NCBI GenBank assembly: GCA_002371135.1
Contig: DFGB01000041.1
Coordinates: 13,453-26,008 of the forward strand
Direction: 5' to 3'
Source: Verrucomicrobia bacterium UBA3761
GTDB taxonomy: Bacteria; Verrucomicrobiota; Kiritimatiellia; RFP12; UBA1067
Length of the DNA: 12,556 nucleotides
Positions within the stretch are counted from its first letter, which is position 1; every line of letters starts with the position of its first letter. Of the stretch, positions 1 through 7,321 are shown piece after piece. Made by a program: the position numbers and the translations under genes. The notes below the pieces were generated by a model. It was not told where the DNA came from, ran no database searches, and worked only from the letters and a program-made list of their open reading frames with translations.

Positions 1-1848
1 CAGGGACTTTACAAAAAGCTGGACGACGGGCGGACGATAATCGCCTTCGGCGGCGACTTCGGCGACCACCCGAACGACGGCGCGTTCGTCATGAACGGCA
101 CCGTCCTCTCCGACCGCACCCCGGAGCCCGGCTACTACGAGGTCAAGCACGTCTACCGTAACTGGACCGTCGCGGCGACGAACTACTTCCAGCGTTTCGT
201 TGTCAAAAACAAAAACTTCTTTATCGACTCCAAGGGCGTGGAATTGAAGTGGAAACTCCTCGTCGACGGCGAAGAGGAAGACTCCGGCGAGTTCGACCTC
301 TACGGCCTCGGTCCGCGCCAGGAAGCCGTCTACGACATGCCGGCGGAAGCGATCAAGGCGCTGCGCTTCGGCGGCACGGTCTCGGTGCGGTTCGAATTCG
401 TCAAGAACGGCAAAGTCGTGGCCGACGACCAGATCGACCTCCTCGAAGACCGCAACCACCGCTCTCTCGCCTCGCGCGGCGGCAAAGTCGAATTCAAGAG
501 CCTCGACGACAATGCGTTCGAGTTCAAGACGGGCGACATGAAGATCGTCTTCTCCCGCGCCTCGGCGATGCCGGTATCGATCAAGAAATTCGGCTGGCTG
601 CGCGACACCGAACTCCTGAAAAAGCCCTTCCGCCTCGACGCTTTCCGCGCACCGTCCTCGAATGAATCGTGGTTGGGGGCGGAATGGAAGGCGCTCGGCT
701 TCGATTCGCTCGTGCCGACTCCGCTCCAGGAGCCGGTCGTCGAAAACCGCAACGGCGCGTTGACTTTCGCCTCGCTCGTCGAGTGGTCCGCGCCGGAAGC
801 GAAGGCGCCCGTCTCCGCACGCGTCAAATTCGTCGCCGCTCAGCGCTGGACCGTCTACCCGGGCGGCATCGCCTCCTGCCGCGTCAAAATCCGTCCGATC
901 GGCCCGAAGAAGGAACTCGCACGCGTCGGCTTTTCGATGGAGCTTGCAGAGGAGGACCCGAAGGTCGAATGGCTCGGCCTCGGACCGTGGGAGAACTTCG
1001 CCGACCGCAAATCCGGCGCGTTCCTCGGCCGCTGGGAACTCGATGCGAGCGACTTCTATTTCCCCTACGCTCGCAACGAAACCTGCGGCAACCGCGAAGG
1101 GACGCGCGGCGTAAGAGTAGGCGGCCTCACAGTCCGCACGCTCGGCGCTCCGTTTGCGTTCGAGGTGAACCCGTATTCCCAGGCTGAACTCCTCGCCGCC
1201 GTCCATCCGCCGGAATTGCCCGAGAGCGACAAGACGGTCTTCGGAATCTACGCGGCGACGCGCGGCCTCGGCGGCGCTTCCTGCGGCCCCGGCCCCATGG
1301 ACCGCGACATCATATTCTCGACCGACGACTTCGAACTCGCCTTCGCACTCTCGCTCGACGATCCGGACCTCTCCGCGCGAGCTCCGGACGGCGACGCCGC
1401 CCTGCCAGAGCTCCCGGAACGCCGCTCCGCCAAGGCCCCGAAAATCATCACCTGCTCCAGCCGCGAACCGCGCCACGGAGAACCCGAGCATCTCGTCGAC
1501 GGGGATCTCGCGACCATATGGCACTCGCAATACGGCACCACGATGGGCAGCTTCCCCCACTCCGTCACCGTCATGATGCCCGAGGCTATCGACGTCGCCG
1601 GCATGGCGTTCTACGGCCGTCAGCAAGGCGAGAACGGCCGCATCAAAGATTGCAAACTTGAGTTCTCTCTCGACGGCAAAAACTGGGGCAAGCCAATCCG
1701 CATCACCCTCGCCAACACCGGCGACCGCCAGGAGGTGATGTTCAAAGAACCCGTCCGCGCCCGCTACTGGCGATTCACCGGCGAGAACAACCACCACGGC
1801 AACGACTTCGCCTCCATGGCGGAAATAGAGCCGATTATTAAAAAGTAG
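1..1848 (+). CDS. Beta-galactosidase, GH2 LacZ type, C-terminal part with F5/8 type C domain (5' truncated by window edge)
   Basis: The frame is open from base 1, so the start codon and most of the catalytic barrel lie outside; 615 residues are visible. Residues 1-56 are the end of the GH2 TIM barrel, with the LacZ signature GGDFGDHPND, then NGTVLSDR and EVKHVYRNW. Residues about 64-145 resemble the LacZ domain-4 beta-sandwich (DUF4981). Residues about 150-450 resemble the beta-galactosidase small-chain domain, with FRAPSSNES (the family FxRAPxDND region), WLGLGPWENFADR at 324 onward, NPYSQAEL and LGGASCGPGP. Residues 481-613 look like an F5/8 type C carbohydrate-binding domain (LVDGDLATIWHS near its start, RYWRF near its end). 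Known for the family: hydrolysis of terminal beta-galactosides. Inferred: action on a plant or host glycan, the extra domain helping to bind polymer. Secretion cannot be judged without the N-terminus. The TAG stop lies inside a short repeat shared with another gap. Confidence 0.93.
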   Translation, partial: QGLYKKLDDGRTIIAFGGDFGDHPNDGAFVMNGTVLSDRTPEPGYYEVKHVYRNWTVAATNYFQRFVVKNKNFFIDSKGVELKWKLLVDGEEEDSGEFDLYGLGPRQEAVYDMPAEAIKALRFGGTVSVRFEFVKNGKVVADDQIDLLEDRNHRSLASRGGKVEFKSLDDNAFEFKTGDMKIVFSRASAMPVSIKKFGWLRDTELLKKPFRLDAFRAPSSNESWLGAEWKALGFDSLVPTPLQEPVVENRNGALTFASLVEWSAPEAKAPVSARVKFVAAQRWTVYPGGIASCRVKIRPIGPKKELARVGFSMELAEEDPKVEWLGLGPWENFADRKSGAFLGRWELDASDFYFPYARNETCGNREGTRGVRVGGLTVRTLGAPFAFEVNPYSQAELLAAVHPPELPESDKTVFGIYAATRGLGGASCGPGPMDRDIIFSTDDFELAFALSLDDPDLSARAPDGDAALPELPERRSAKAPKIITCSSREPRHGEPEHLVDGDLATIWHSQYGTTMGSFPHSVTVMMPEAIDVAGMAFYGRQQGENGRIKDCKLEFSLDGKNWGKPIRITLANTGDRQEVMFKEPVRARYWRFTGENNHHGNDFASMAEIEPIIKK

Positions 1849-1903
1849 GAAGTAGGACTTCTAGAACTTCTAGAATTTCTAGAACCACTAGGACTCAGGA
1901 CTT
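1841..1903. repeat. Intergenic low-complexity repeats: AGTAGGA pair, three 9-bp TTCTAGAA units, AGGACT echoes
   Basis: The sequence aaaagtaggaagtagga at 1841-1857 overlaps the stop codon of the preceding gene and recurs exactly, inverted, at 6976-6992. It is followed by three head-to-tail 9-bp units (1859-1867, 1868-1876, 1877-1885) with the palindromic core TTCTAGAA; the last base is C, T, C. Then come AGGACT echoes around 1890-1895 and 1898-1903. The outer TTCTAGAA units could pair into an AT-rich hairpin, but no U-tract follows, so a terminator is not supported. The AGGA at 1897-1900 is 9 bases before the glnS ATG and could act as its weak ribosome binding site. The function is unknown; it may be a dispersed genome repeat. 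Confidence 0.75.
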
Positions 1904-1909
1904 ACAACA

Positions 1910-3619
1910 ATGGACACAGCAAGACATTTTCTCAGGCAGTGGATCGAGAAGGACGTCGCAGCGGGAACGACCGGCGGCAAGGTCGTCACGCGTTTCCCGC
2001 CCGAACCCAACGGCTACATCCACATCGGCCATGCCAAAGCCGTGTGCGTCGACTTCGGCATGGCCGAAGCGTTCGGCGGCGAATGCCACCTCAGGCTCGA
2101 CGATACGAATCCGGCGAAGGAGTCGGATGAATACGCCGAAAACATCAAGAAGGACATCCGCTGGCTGGGCTTCCAGTGGTCCGGCGAAGGCGACGGCGCC
2201 GAGGCAGGCTTCTACAATGCGTCGAACATGTTCGACAAGATGTACGAAATCGCCGAGAATCTCATCCGCGCCGGGCAGGCCTATTGCTGCAATTTGACGC
2301 AGGAAGAGTGGAAAGAATACCGCGGCGTCCCGGAGCGTCCCGGCCGCCCCTCCCCTTCGCGCGATACGCCGCCGGAGCGCAATCTCGAAATTTTCCGCGC
2401 GATGCGCGACGGCAAATACGCCGACGGCGAATGGTGTCTGCGCGCGAAGATCGACATGGCCTCGCCGAACATCCACTTCCGCGACCCCGTCCTCTACCGC
2501 ATCCGCCACGTCGCGCACTACCATCTCGGCGAGAAGTGGTGCATCTACCCGATGTACGACTTCGCGCATCCGATCGAAGACGCGCTCGAAGGCGTGACGC
2601 ATTCGATGTGCACTCTCGAGTTCGAAGTCCACCGGCCGCTATACGATTGGGTCGTCGACAGGCTTGACGAGATGGGTCTCCTGGTGGAGCGCGGAGGGGT
2701 GAAAATCCGTCCGCAGCAGCGCGAGTTCGCACGCTTGAACATCACCCACACCGTAATGTCCAAGCGCCTCCTTCTGCAGCTCGTCACCGAGAAGCGCGTT
2801 GCGGGGTGGGACGACCCGCGCATGCCGACCGTGTGCGGGATGCGCCGCCGCGGCTACACGCCGGCGGCGATACGCGAGTTCTGCGAACGCGTCGGCGTTT
2901 CCAAGGTGGAGTCCGAGTCCGACCCCGCCCTCCTCGAATGGTGCGTGCGCGAAGAGCTCAACAGGACGGCGCTCCGGCGCATGGCCGTCATCGACCCTGT
3001 AAAGGTGGTAATCGACAACTGGGATGGCCCGGCGCACGATGTAGTTCTCCCGAACAACCCGACCGACGAAGCGGCCGGGACGCGCACCATTCCGTTCGGC
3101 CGCGAAATATGGATCGAGCGCGCCGACTTCATGGAAACGCCGGAAAAGAAATTCTTCCGCATGTTCCCCGGCGGCGAAGTCCGTCTCAGGGGCGCATGCA
3201 TTTTCAAGTGCACCGGCTGCGTGAAAGACGCGGACGGGCGCATCGCCGAAATCCACGGCACGTGGGATAAAGAGTCGTGGGGCGGCAACGCGAGCGACGG
3301 CAGGAAGGTCAAAGGCACCATCCATTGGGTCGACTGCGCAACTGGCGTCAAGGCCGAAGTGCGCCTCTACGAGCGCCTCTTCACCGAGAAGGACCCGATG
3401 AAGGACGGTCCGGAGGGCTTCCTCAAGTTCATGAACCCGGAGTCGCTCAAGGTCGTCACAGGCTACGTGGAGCCTCTGCTTGCGTCCGCCGCCAACGGCG
3501 AGCGCTTCCAGTTCGAGCGCCTTGGCTACTTCGTCGCGGACGAGAAGGACCACTCGCCCTCCGCGCCCGTATTCAACCGCACCGTTTCGCTGAAGGATTC
3601 GTTCAAGCCGGGCGCGTAA
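1910..3619 (+). CDS. glnS: Glutaminyl-tRNA synthetase
   Basis: This 569-residue class I aminoacyl-tRNA synthetase charges tRNA-Gln with glutamine in the cytoplasm. The ATP-binding HIGH motif is at residues 38-41 within PPEPNGYIHIGHAKA, and the KMSKS-type loop is VMSKR at 282-286. The GlnRS-specific LRLDDTNP (61-68), the FAHPIEDALEGVTHS region (218-232) and LEFEVHRPLYDW (236-247) separate it from bacterial GluRS. The C-terminal beta-barrel anticodon-binding half is complete, with GRKVKGTIHWVD, EVRLYERLF and NRTVSLKDSF near the end. Length is normal for bacterial GlnRS. The start is the first ATG giving a family-like N-terminus (ARHFLRQWIEKD). It begins 61 bp after the GH2 gene, probably as an independent unit, and uppP follows after 21 bp. 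GlnRS together with GatCA suggests that the amidotransferase here serves tRNA-Asn. Confidence 0.98.
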   Translation: MDTARHFLRQWIEKDVAAGTTGGKVVTRFPPEPNGYIHIGHAKAVCVDFGMAEAFGGECHLRLDDTNPAKESDEYAENIKKDIRWLGFQWSGEGDGAEAGFYNASNMFDKMYEIAENLIRAGQAYCCNLTQEEWKEYRGVPERPGRPSPSRDTPPERNLEIFRAMRDGKYADGEWCLRAKIDMASPNIHFRDPVLYRIRHVAHYHLGEKWCIYPMYDFAHPIEDALEGVTHSMCTLEFEVHRPLYDWVVDRLDEMGLLVERGGVKIRPQQREFARLNITHTVMSKRLLLQLVTEKRVAGWDDPRMPTVCGMRRRGYTPAAIREFCERVGVSKVESESDPALLEWCVREELNRTALRRMAVIDPVKVVIDNWDGPAHDVVLPNNPTDEAAGTRTIPFGREIWIERADFMETPEKKFFRMFPGGEVRLRGACIFKCTGCVKDADGRIAEIHGTWDKESWGGNASDGRKVKGTIHWVDCATGVKAEVRLYERLFTEKDPMKDGPEGFLKFMNPESLKVVTGYVEPLLASAANGERFQFERLGYFVADEKDHSPSAPVFNRTVSLKDSFKPGA

Positions 3620-3640
3620 GCGCACCTCGCATTCTCCGCC

Positions 3641-4414
3641 ATGTTTGAAGTAACCATACTCGCAATATTGCAAGGCGTCACGGAATTCCTGCCCGTCTCG
3701 AGCTCCGGGCATCTCGTCATCGCGCAGCATCTGCTGGGCGTGGATGCGCCGGGAATGCGGCTCGACATATTCCTCCACCTCGGCACGCTTGTCGCGATTT
3801 TCGCGTATTACAGGAAGACGATCTCGTCGCTCTCGCTGGGGGCGTTTTCGCGCAATCCGGCCTCGCGGATCGCGGCATGGCTGTATGCCGCGAAACTCGC
3901 GCTCAGCGCCGTGCCGGCGGCGGTCGTATACTTCCTCTTCAAAGAGGATATCGAGGGACTCTTCGAGAACGCGAGGATGGTCGGGGCGCTGTTGATGTTC
4001 ACGGGGGCGGTGCTCGCCGGTACGCGGTATCTGCCGCGCGGCACGAAGGATGTGAACTTCCTGCGAGCCCTGCTGATGGGATGCTGCCAGGCGCTTGCAC
4101 TGCTGCCGGGCGTCTCCAGGAGCGGCATGACGCTCGCCGGAGCGCGGAGCGGCCGCGTGGACGCCGAAAAGGCGGCGGAGTTCTCGTTCCTCATGTCCGC
4201 GCCGCTCATAATCGGCGCCTCGCTCCTCGAACTCCTCAAAGGCGCGCCTGCGGGCACGACCGGCTGGGGCCTCACGCTCTACGGCCTCGCGCTCTCCGCA
4301 GTCGTAGGCTACTTCTCGCTCGCGATTCTCGTGCGGACGCTCAAGGGCAAGCGCTTCTGGCTTTTCGGCGCATACTGCTTCATTGCGGGTCTGTGTACGC
4401 TCGTGTTCGTGTGA
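3641..4414 (+). CDS. uppP: Undecaprenyl-diphosphatase (UppP/BacA)
   Basis: This 257-residue integral membrane enzyme of the BacA/UppP family removes a phosphate from undecaprenyl diphosphate, regenerating the lipid carrier for peptidoglycan and other envelope polymers; overexpression of the family gives bacitracin resistance. Both family signatures are present. The first is QGVTEFLPVSSSGH at 11-24, carrying the (E/Q)xxxE pair Q11/E15 and H24. The second is LPGVSRSGMT at 155-164, with the conserved arginine R160. Hydrophobic segments occur throughout, including about 43-57, 79-100, 113-127, 184-199, 212-231 and 239-257, as expected for a polytopic protein. The N-terminus matches the family, so the ATG is secure, although no Shine-Dalgarno is visible in the 21-bp gap after glnS. 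argJ follows after 20 bp; the three genes are functionally unrelated but probably cotranscribed. Confidence 0.97.
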   Translation: MFEVTILAILQGVTEFLPVSSSGHLVIAQHLLGVDAPGMRLDIFLHLGTLVAIFAYYRKTISSLSLGAFSRNPASRIAAWLYAAKLALSAVPAAVVYFLFKEDIEGLFENARMVGALLMFTGAVLAGTRYLPRGTKDVNFLRALLMGCCQALALLPGVSRSGMTLAGARSGRVDAEKAAEFSFLMSAPLIIGASLLELLKGAPAGTTGWGLTLYGLALSAVVGYFSLAILVRTLKGKRFWLFGAYCFIAGLCTLVFV

Positions 4415-4434
4415 AAAGCAAATAGGGCAAGTTT

Positions 4435-5655
4435 ATGTTCAAAGTAGAGAAAATCGAAGGCGGAGTGGTCGCCGCGGCCGGGTTCAAGACGGCAGGCGTC
4501 GGCGCGGCGATTAAATACGCCGGGCGCAACGACGTTGCGCTCATCGTCGCCGACGCGCCGTGTTCCGCGGCGGCTGTTTTCACGACCAATAAAGTCGCCG
4601 CCGCGCCGGTCGCATACGACCGCATCGTCGCCAAGGGCGGCGTCGCGCAGGCGATCCTCGCAAACTCCGGATGCGCAAACGCATGCACCGGCGAAGCTGG
4701 GCTCAAGGACGCGGAGCTTTCGGCCCTGGCGACTGCGGGCGAACTTGGAATTTCGCCATCCCATGTGTTCGTCGCCTCGACCGGCGTCATCGGGCGCCGT
4801 CTGCCGGTAGAGAGACTCCTCGCCGGGATGAAAGCCGCCGCCGCCAAACTCTCGCGCGGCGACGACGCCGCGCTCGACGCCGCGCATGCAATCATGACCA
4901 CCGACACCAAGCCCAAGCAGGCCGCTGCGCGCGTGCGCATCGGCGGCAAACGCGTTACCGTCGGCGGCATGGCAAAGGGCTCGGGGATGATCGAGCCGAA
5001 CATGGCGACGATGCTCGCGTTCATCACCACGGACGCCGCCATCACCCCGGCCATGCTGCGGCGCGCCGTCAAGCTCGCCGTCGCAAAGAGCTTCAACCGC
5101 ATCGTCGTCGACGGGGATGAATCGACAAACGATTCTCTCTTCATCCTCGCGAGCGGCAAGGCCGGCAACCCCGCGATCGACAAGGCGGGCGAAGATTTCG
5201 CGGCGTTCGAGGCCGCGCTTGAAGAAGTCGCCGTCTCGCTCGCCCGCCAGATGGCCGCCGACGGCGAAGGCGCGACGAAATTCGTCACCGTCCGCGTCAA
5301 GGGCGCCAAAAACGCCGCGCAGGCCGAACGCGCCGCGCGCGCCGTCGCCAAATCCCCGCTAGCCAAAACCTCGTGGTTCGGCCGCGACCCCAACTGGGGA
5401 CGAGTCCTCGCCGCCGTCGGATACTCCGGCGCCGATGTGGTGGACATGAAGGCCGAAGTCTTCTACGACGGCGAATGGGCGTTCCGCAGAGGCGAAGTCG
5501 CCGACGAAGCGCAACTTGAGCGCCTCGCGAAGGTCATGGAAAAGCCAGAGTTCGAAATCACGGTCGACCTCCACCTCGGACGCGGAGAAGCCGCCATCTA
5601 CACATGCGATTTCTCGCTCGACTACGTCCACATCAACGCAGACTATACTACGTGA
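4435..5655 (+). CDS. argJ: Glutamate N-acetyltransferase / ornithine acetyltransferase ArgJ
   Basis: This 406-residue ArgJ transfers the acetyl group from N-acetylornithine to glutamate in the cyclic arginine pathway; some members also use acetyl-CoA. It is an Ntn-type enzyme made as a precursor that cuts itself. The processing site is KGSGMIEPNMATML, giving cleavage between Ala191 and the nucleophile Thr192. The oxyanion-hole region STGVIG is at 115-120. Other family blocks are ANSGCANACTG (76-86), VDGDESTND, SWFGRDPNWGR and the C-terminal INADYTT. Length is typical. An AGGG seven bases before the ATG is a plausible ribosome binding site. The sequence does not show whether the enzyme is mono- or bifunctional; that depends on whether argA is present elsewhere. 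No arginine operator was recognised upstream. A 123-bp gap with repeats follows. Confidence 0.98.
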   Translation: MFKVEKIEGGVVAAAGFKTAGVGAAIKYAGRNDVALIVADAPCSAAAVFTTNKVAAAPVAYDRIVAKGGVAQAILANSGCANACTGEAGLKDAELSALATAGELGISPSHVFVASTGVIGRRLPVERLLAGMKAAAAKLSRGDDAALDAAHAIMTTDTKPKQAAARVRIGGKRVTVGGMAKGSGMIEPNMATMLAFITTDAAITPAMLRRAVKLAVAKSFNRIVVDGDESTNDSLFILASGKAGNPAIDKAGEDFAAFEAALEEVAVSLARQMAADGEGATKFVTVRVKGAKNAAQAERAARAVAKSPLAKTSWFGRDPNWGRVLAAVGYSGADVVDMKAEVFYDGEWAFRRGEVADEAQLERLAKVMEKPEFEITVDLHLGRGEAAIYTCDFSLDYVHINADYTT

Positions 5656-5669
5656 GGGAATTTCGCGAC

Positions 5670-5745
5670 TTTTCGATTTGCGCTCAAGCATTCCTTTTCA
5701 ACACAGAGATACAGAGTTGCACAGAGACTGGAAGCAAATCGAAAA
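5670..5745. repeat. 12-bp inverted repeat enclosing three ACAGAG units, argJ-tolB gap
   Basis: The arms ttttcgatttgc (5670-5681) and gcaaatcgaaaa (5734-5745) are perfect reverse complements 52 bases apart. Between them ACAGAG occurs three times, at 5703-5708, 5711-5716 and 5721-5726, each in a similar context. The 3' arm continues into an A-rich run with two copies of ATCGAAAAATC-like sequence and CTCAAAT/CTCAAAT echoes up to the tolB start. The remainder of the gap (5656-5669 and 5746-5778) shows no clear -35/-10 promoter pair and no Shine-Dalgarno. It could be a long-loop hairpin, a dispersed intergenic repeat or a protein-binding region; the sequence does not decide. Confidence 0.6.
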
Positions 5746-5778
5746 ATCGAAAAATCTCAAATTCTCAAATCTACAAAA

Positions 5779-6930
5779 ATGAAAAAGACATTGTTTATCG
5801 CATTGGCGATGGTGGCGGCCGCGGCAGGCGCCGAATTGAAAGTCGACATCGAGCGCGAAGGCGCGGCCGCGAAAATGGCCGTGTCGATCGAAGTCGCAGG
5901 CAACGACGCGTTCGCGAAGAGCCTCCGGCGCAATCTGGAGATGACGGGCCTCTTCAAGGTGCGCCCGGACGGCGCGATACGCGTCCGCGGCGGAATTGGC
6001 GAGCGCATCGCCGCGGAGGGCTTGGGGAAAGTCGTCTCCTTCGTCTCGCGCGCCTCCGACGCCAAGTCCGCCCGCAACGAAGCGCGTCTCTTGGCCGACA
6101 AAATGTGCGAGACGTATTCGCAGCAGCGCGGCTGCGCCACGGACCAGATTGTCTTCGTGCGCAAGGATGGCCGCGCCGAGGAAATCTTCACTTGCTACCC
6201 GGACGGCTACGACATAATGCAACTGACACGCGACGGCAAGGAAGCGGTCGGCCCGCGCTGGAAGGATTCACGCACGATTTTCTACACCGGCTTTCTCGGC
6301 GCCGGGCCTCAGATTTTCGAGCTCGACACCGCGACCGGCCGTCGCCGCATGAAGTGGAGCTTCAAGGGCCTCACCACCGGCGCCACCATTTCGCCCGACG
6401 GACGCAAGGCCGCCATAATCCTCTCCTTCCACGGCAACCCCGAGCTGTATGTGATCGACATCGAACGCGGCACCTGGGTGCGCCTGACGACTACGCCGAA
6501 CGCCAGCGAGGGCCAGCCCGCATGGAGCCCCGACGGCCGCCAGATCGTCTACGTCTCCGACGAGACGCGCCGCCCGCAGCTCTACATCATCGACGTCGCC
6601 ACGAAGCACAAGCGCCGCCTCACTTCCAAGGGTGCGCAGAACGTCGACCCCGACTGGGGCGTCGACGGCAAGATCGCCTACATCACAAAACGCGGCGGTC
6701 TTTCGCAGGTAGCCATCATCGACCCCGCCGCCGGCGAGGGGTCCGTGCGCCTCGTCACCGACCCGGGCTCTTGGGAACACCCATCCTGGTCCAAGGACGC
6801 CCGCCACGTCATCGCCTCCCGCGACAAGGCGCTCTTCATCGTCGACACGCTAAAGAACGGCGACGCCCCTTCCCGCCTCTTCATGAACAACGGCAACTGG
6901 ATTACGCCCAGCTGGAATAAAATAAAGTAG
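5779..6930 (+). CDS. tolB: TolB-like periplasmic beta-propeller protein
   Basis: This 383-residue protein has a signal peptide: MKK, then a hydrophobic Ala-rich stretch, with likely cleavage after Ala18. Residues 20-120 resemble the TolB N-terminal domain, including RRNLEMTGLFKV (50-61) and LLADKM. Residues about 123-383 form a PD40/WD40-like propeller, with ISPDGRKAAII (204-214), WSPDGRQIVYVSD (249-261), WGVDGKIAYITKR (293-305), PSWSKDARHV (335-344) and a last PSW. FVRKDGRAEEIF followed by DGYDIMQLT is typical of TolB. In the Tol-Pal system TolB binds Pal in the periplasm and supports outer membrane integrity and division. It is shorter than the usual 430 or so residues, mainly in the N-domain, and no pal or tolQRA lies in the window, so a TolB paralogue is possible. 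No Shine-Dalgarno precedes the ATG; the leader is A-rich. Confidence 0.85.
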   Translation: MKKTLFIALAMVAAAAGAELKVDIEREGAAAKMAVSIEVAGNDAFAKSLRRNLEMTGLFKVRPDGAIRVRGGIGERIAAEGLGKVVSFVSRASDAKSARNEARLLADKMCETYSQQRGCATDQIVFVRKDGRAEEIFTCYPDGYDIMQLTRDGKEAVGPRWKDSRTIFYTGFLGAGPQIFELDTATGRRRMKWSFKGLTTGATISPDGRKAAIILSFHGNPELYVIDIERGTWVRLTTTPNASEGQPAWSPDGRQIVYVSDETRRPQLYIIDVATKHKRRLTSKGAQNVDPDWGVDGKIAYITKRGGLSQVAIIDPAAGEGSVRLVTDPGSWEHPSWSKDARHVIASRDKALFIVDTLKNGDAPSRLFMNNGNWITPSWNKIK

Positions 6931-7000
6931 GAAACAAAAAGCGATATGGCGTACGCCCCGCCCGAACGGCAAATTTCCTACTTCCTACTTTTACTTTATT
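6921..7000. repeat. Inverted AGTAGGAA / TTCCTACT repeats spanning the tolB stop and the gatC leader
   Basis: The sequence aagtaggaaa at 6925-6934 includes the tolB TAG stop and is the exact reverse complement of tttcctactt at 6974-6983; an offset 10-bp pairing (6924-6933 with 6982-6991) is equally possible. Positions 6976-6992 are the exact reverse complement of the 17 nt at 1841-1857. The intervening loop holds the palindrome ggcgtacgcc (6948-6957). A hairpin across the whole gap would have 10 AT-rich pairs and a 39-nt loop. The 3' arm ends nine bases or fewer before the gatC ATG, and no Shine-Dalgarno is seen, so such a structure could affect gatC initiation. No promoter motif is convincing. 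Confidence 0.65.
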
Positions 7001-7321
7001 ATGCTAGAAGACAACAAAAACGCCAGTGCGCCGAAAATCGACGTCGGCTATGTCGCGGAACTCGCGCGGCTTGAGCTGACGGACGAAGAGCGCGCAGTAT
7101 TCCAGCCGCAGCTGGAGAATATCGTCAAATACGTCGAGAAGATATCCGAAGTGGATGTCTCCGGCGTGGACGCCATGATGCACGGCAAGGAACTCGTGAA
7201 TGCATTCCGCGAGGACGTCGTGCGGCCGTCGATGGACCGCGAGAAAGCGCTTGCGAACGCGCCAAAGCGCGTGGGCGACGAATTCCTGCTACCGAAAATC
7301 GTAGAGGGGGCCGAATCATGA
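7001..7321 (+). CDS. gatC: Asp-tRNA(Asn)/Glu-tRNA(Gln) amidotransferase subunit C
   Basis: This 106-residue GatC is the small subunit that wraps around GatA and bridges it to GatB in the GatCAB complex, which converts misacylated Asp-tRNA-Asn or Glu-tRNA-Gln to the correct aminoacyl-tRNA. The family pattern is clear: VGYVAELARLELTDEE (15-30), then FQPQLENIVKYVEKISEVDVSGVDAM, then the C-terminal REDVVRPS and NAPKRVGDEFLLPKIVE. A short N-terminal extension, about 13 residues rich in Asn, Lys and Ala, precedes the conserved start. It overlaps gatA by 4 nt (ATGA), the usual arrangement for coupled translation. It opens a compact block running to 11476. No Shine-Dalgarno precedes its ATG; the leader holds pyrimidine-rich repeat sequence instead. 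Confidence 0.96.
   Translation: MLEDNKNASAPKIDVGYVAELARLELTDEERAVFQPQLENIVKYVEKISEVDVSGVDAMMHGKELVNAFREDVVRPSMDREKALANAPKRVGDEFLLPKIVEGAES
7303..7310 (+). promoter_or_regulatory. Ribosome binding site of gatA
   Basis: AGAGGGGG lies inside the 3' end of gatC, seven bases before the gatA ATG at 7318, which itself overlaps the gatC stop. It supports this start and coupled translation of the two subunits. Confidence 0.65.

Noticed and set aside
1859..1885. CRISPR-like array
   Set aside because: The units are 9 bp and contiguous without spacers, and no cas gene is present.
2639..3778. Minus-strand open frame of 379 codons over glnS and the start of uppP
   Set aside because: It is a complementary-strand shadow of a clear glnS, with low-complexity composition and no motif.
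5717..5745. TTGCAC as a -35 box for tolB
   Set aside because: No acceptable -10 hexamer occurs at 16-18 bases downstream; the A-rich stretch there does not resemble TATAAT.
5604..6920. Plus-strand open frame of 438 codons overlapping the tolB-like gene in another frame
   Set aside because: The translation is Arg/His-rich and unlike any family; the tolB frame has a signal peptide and propeller repeats.
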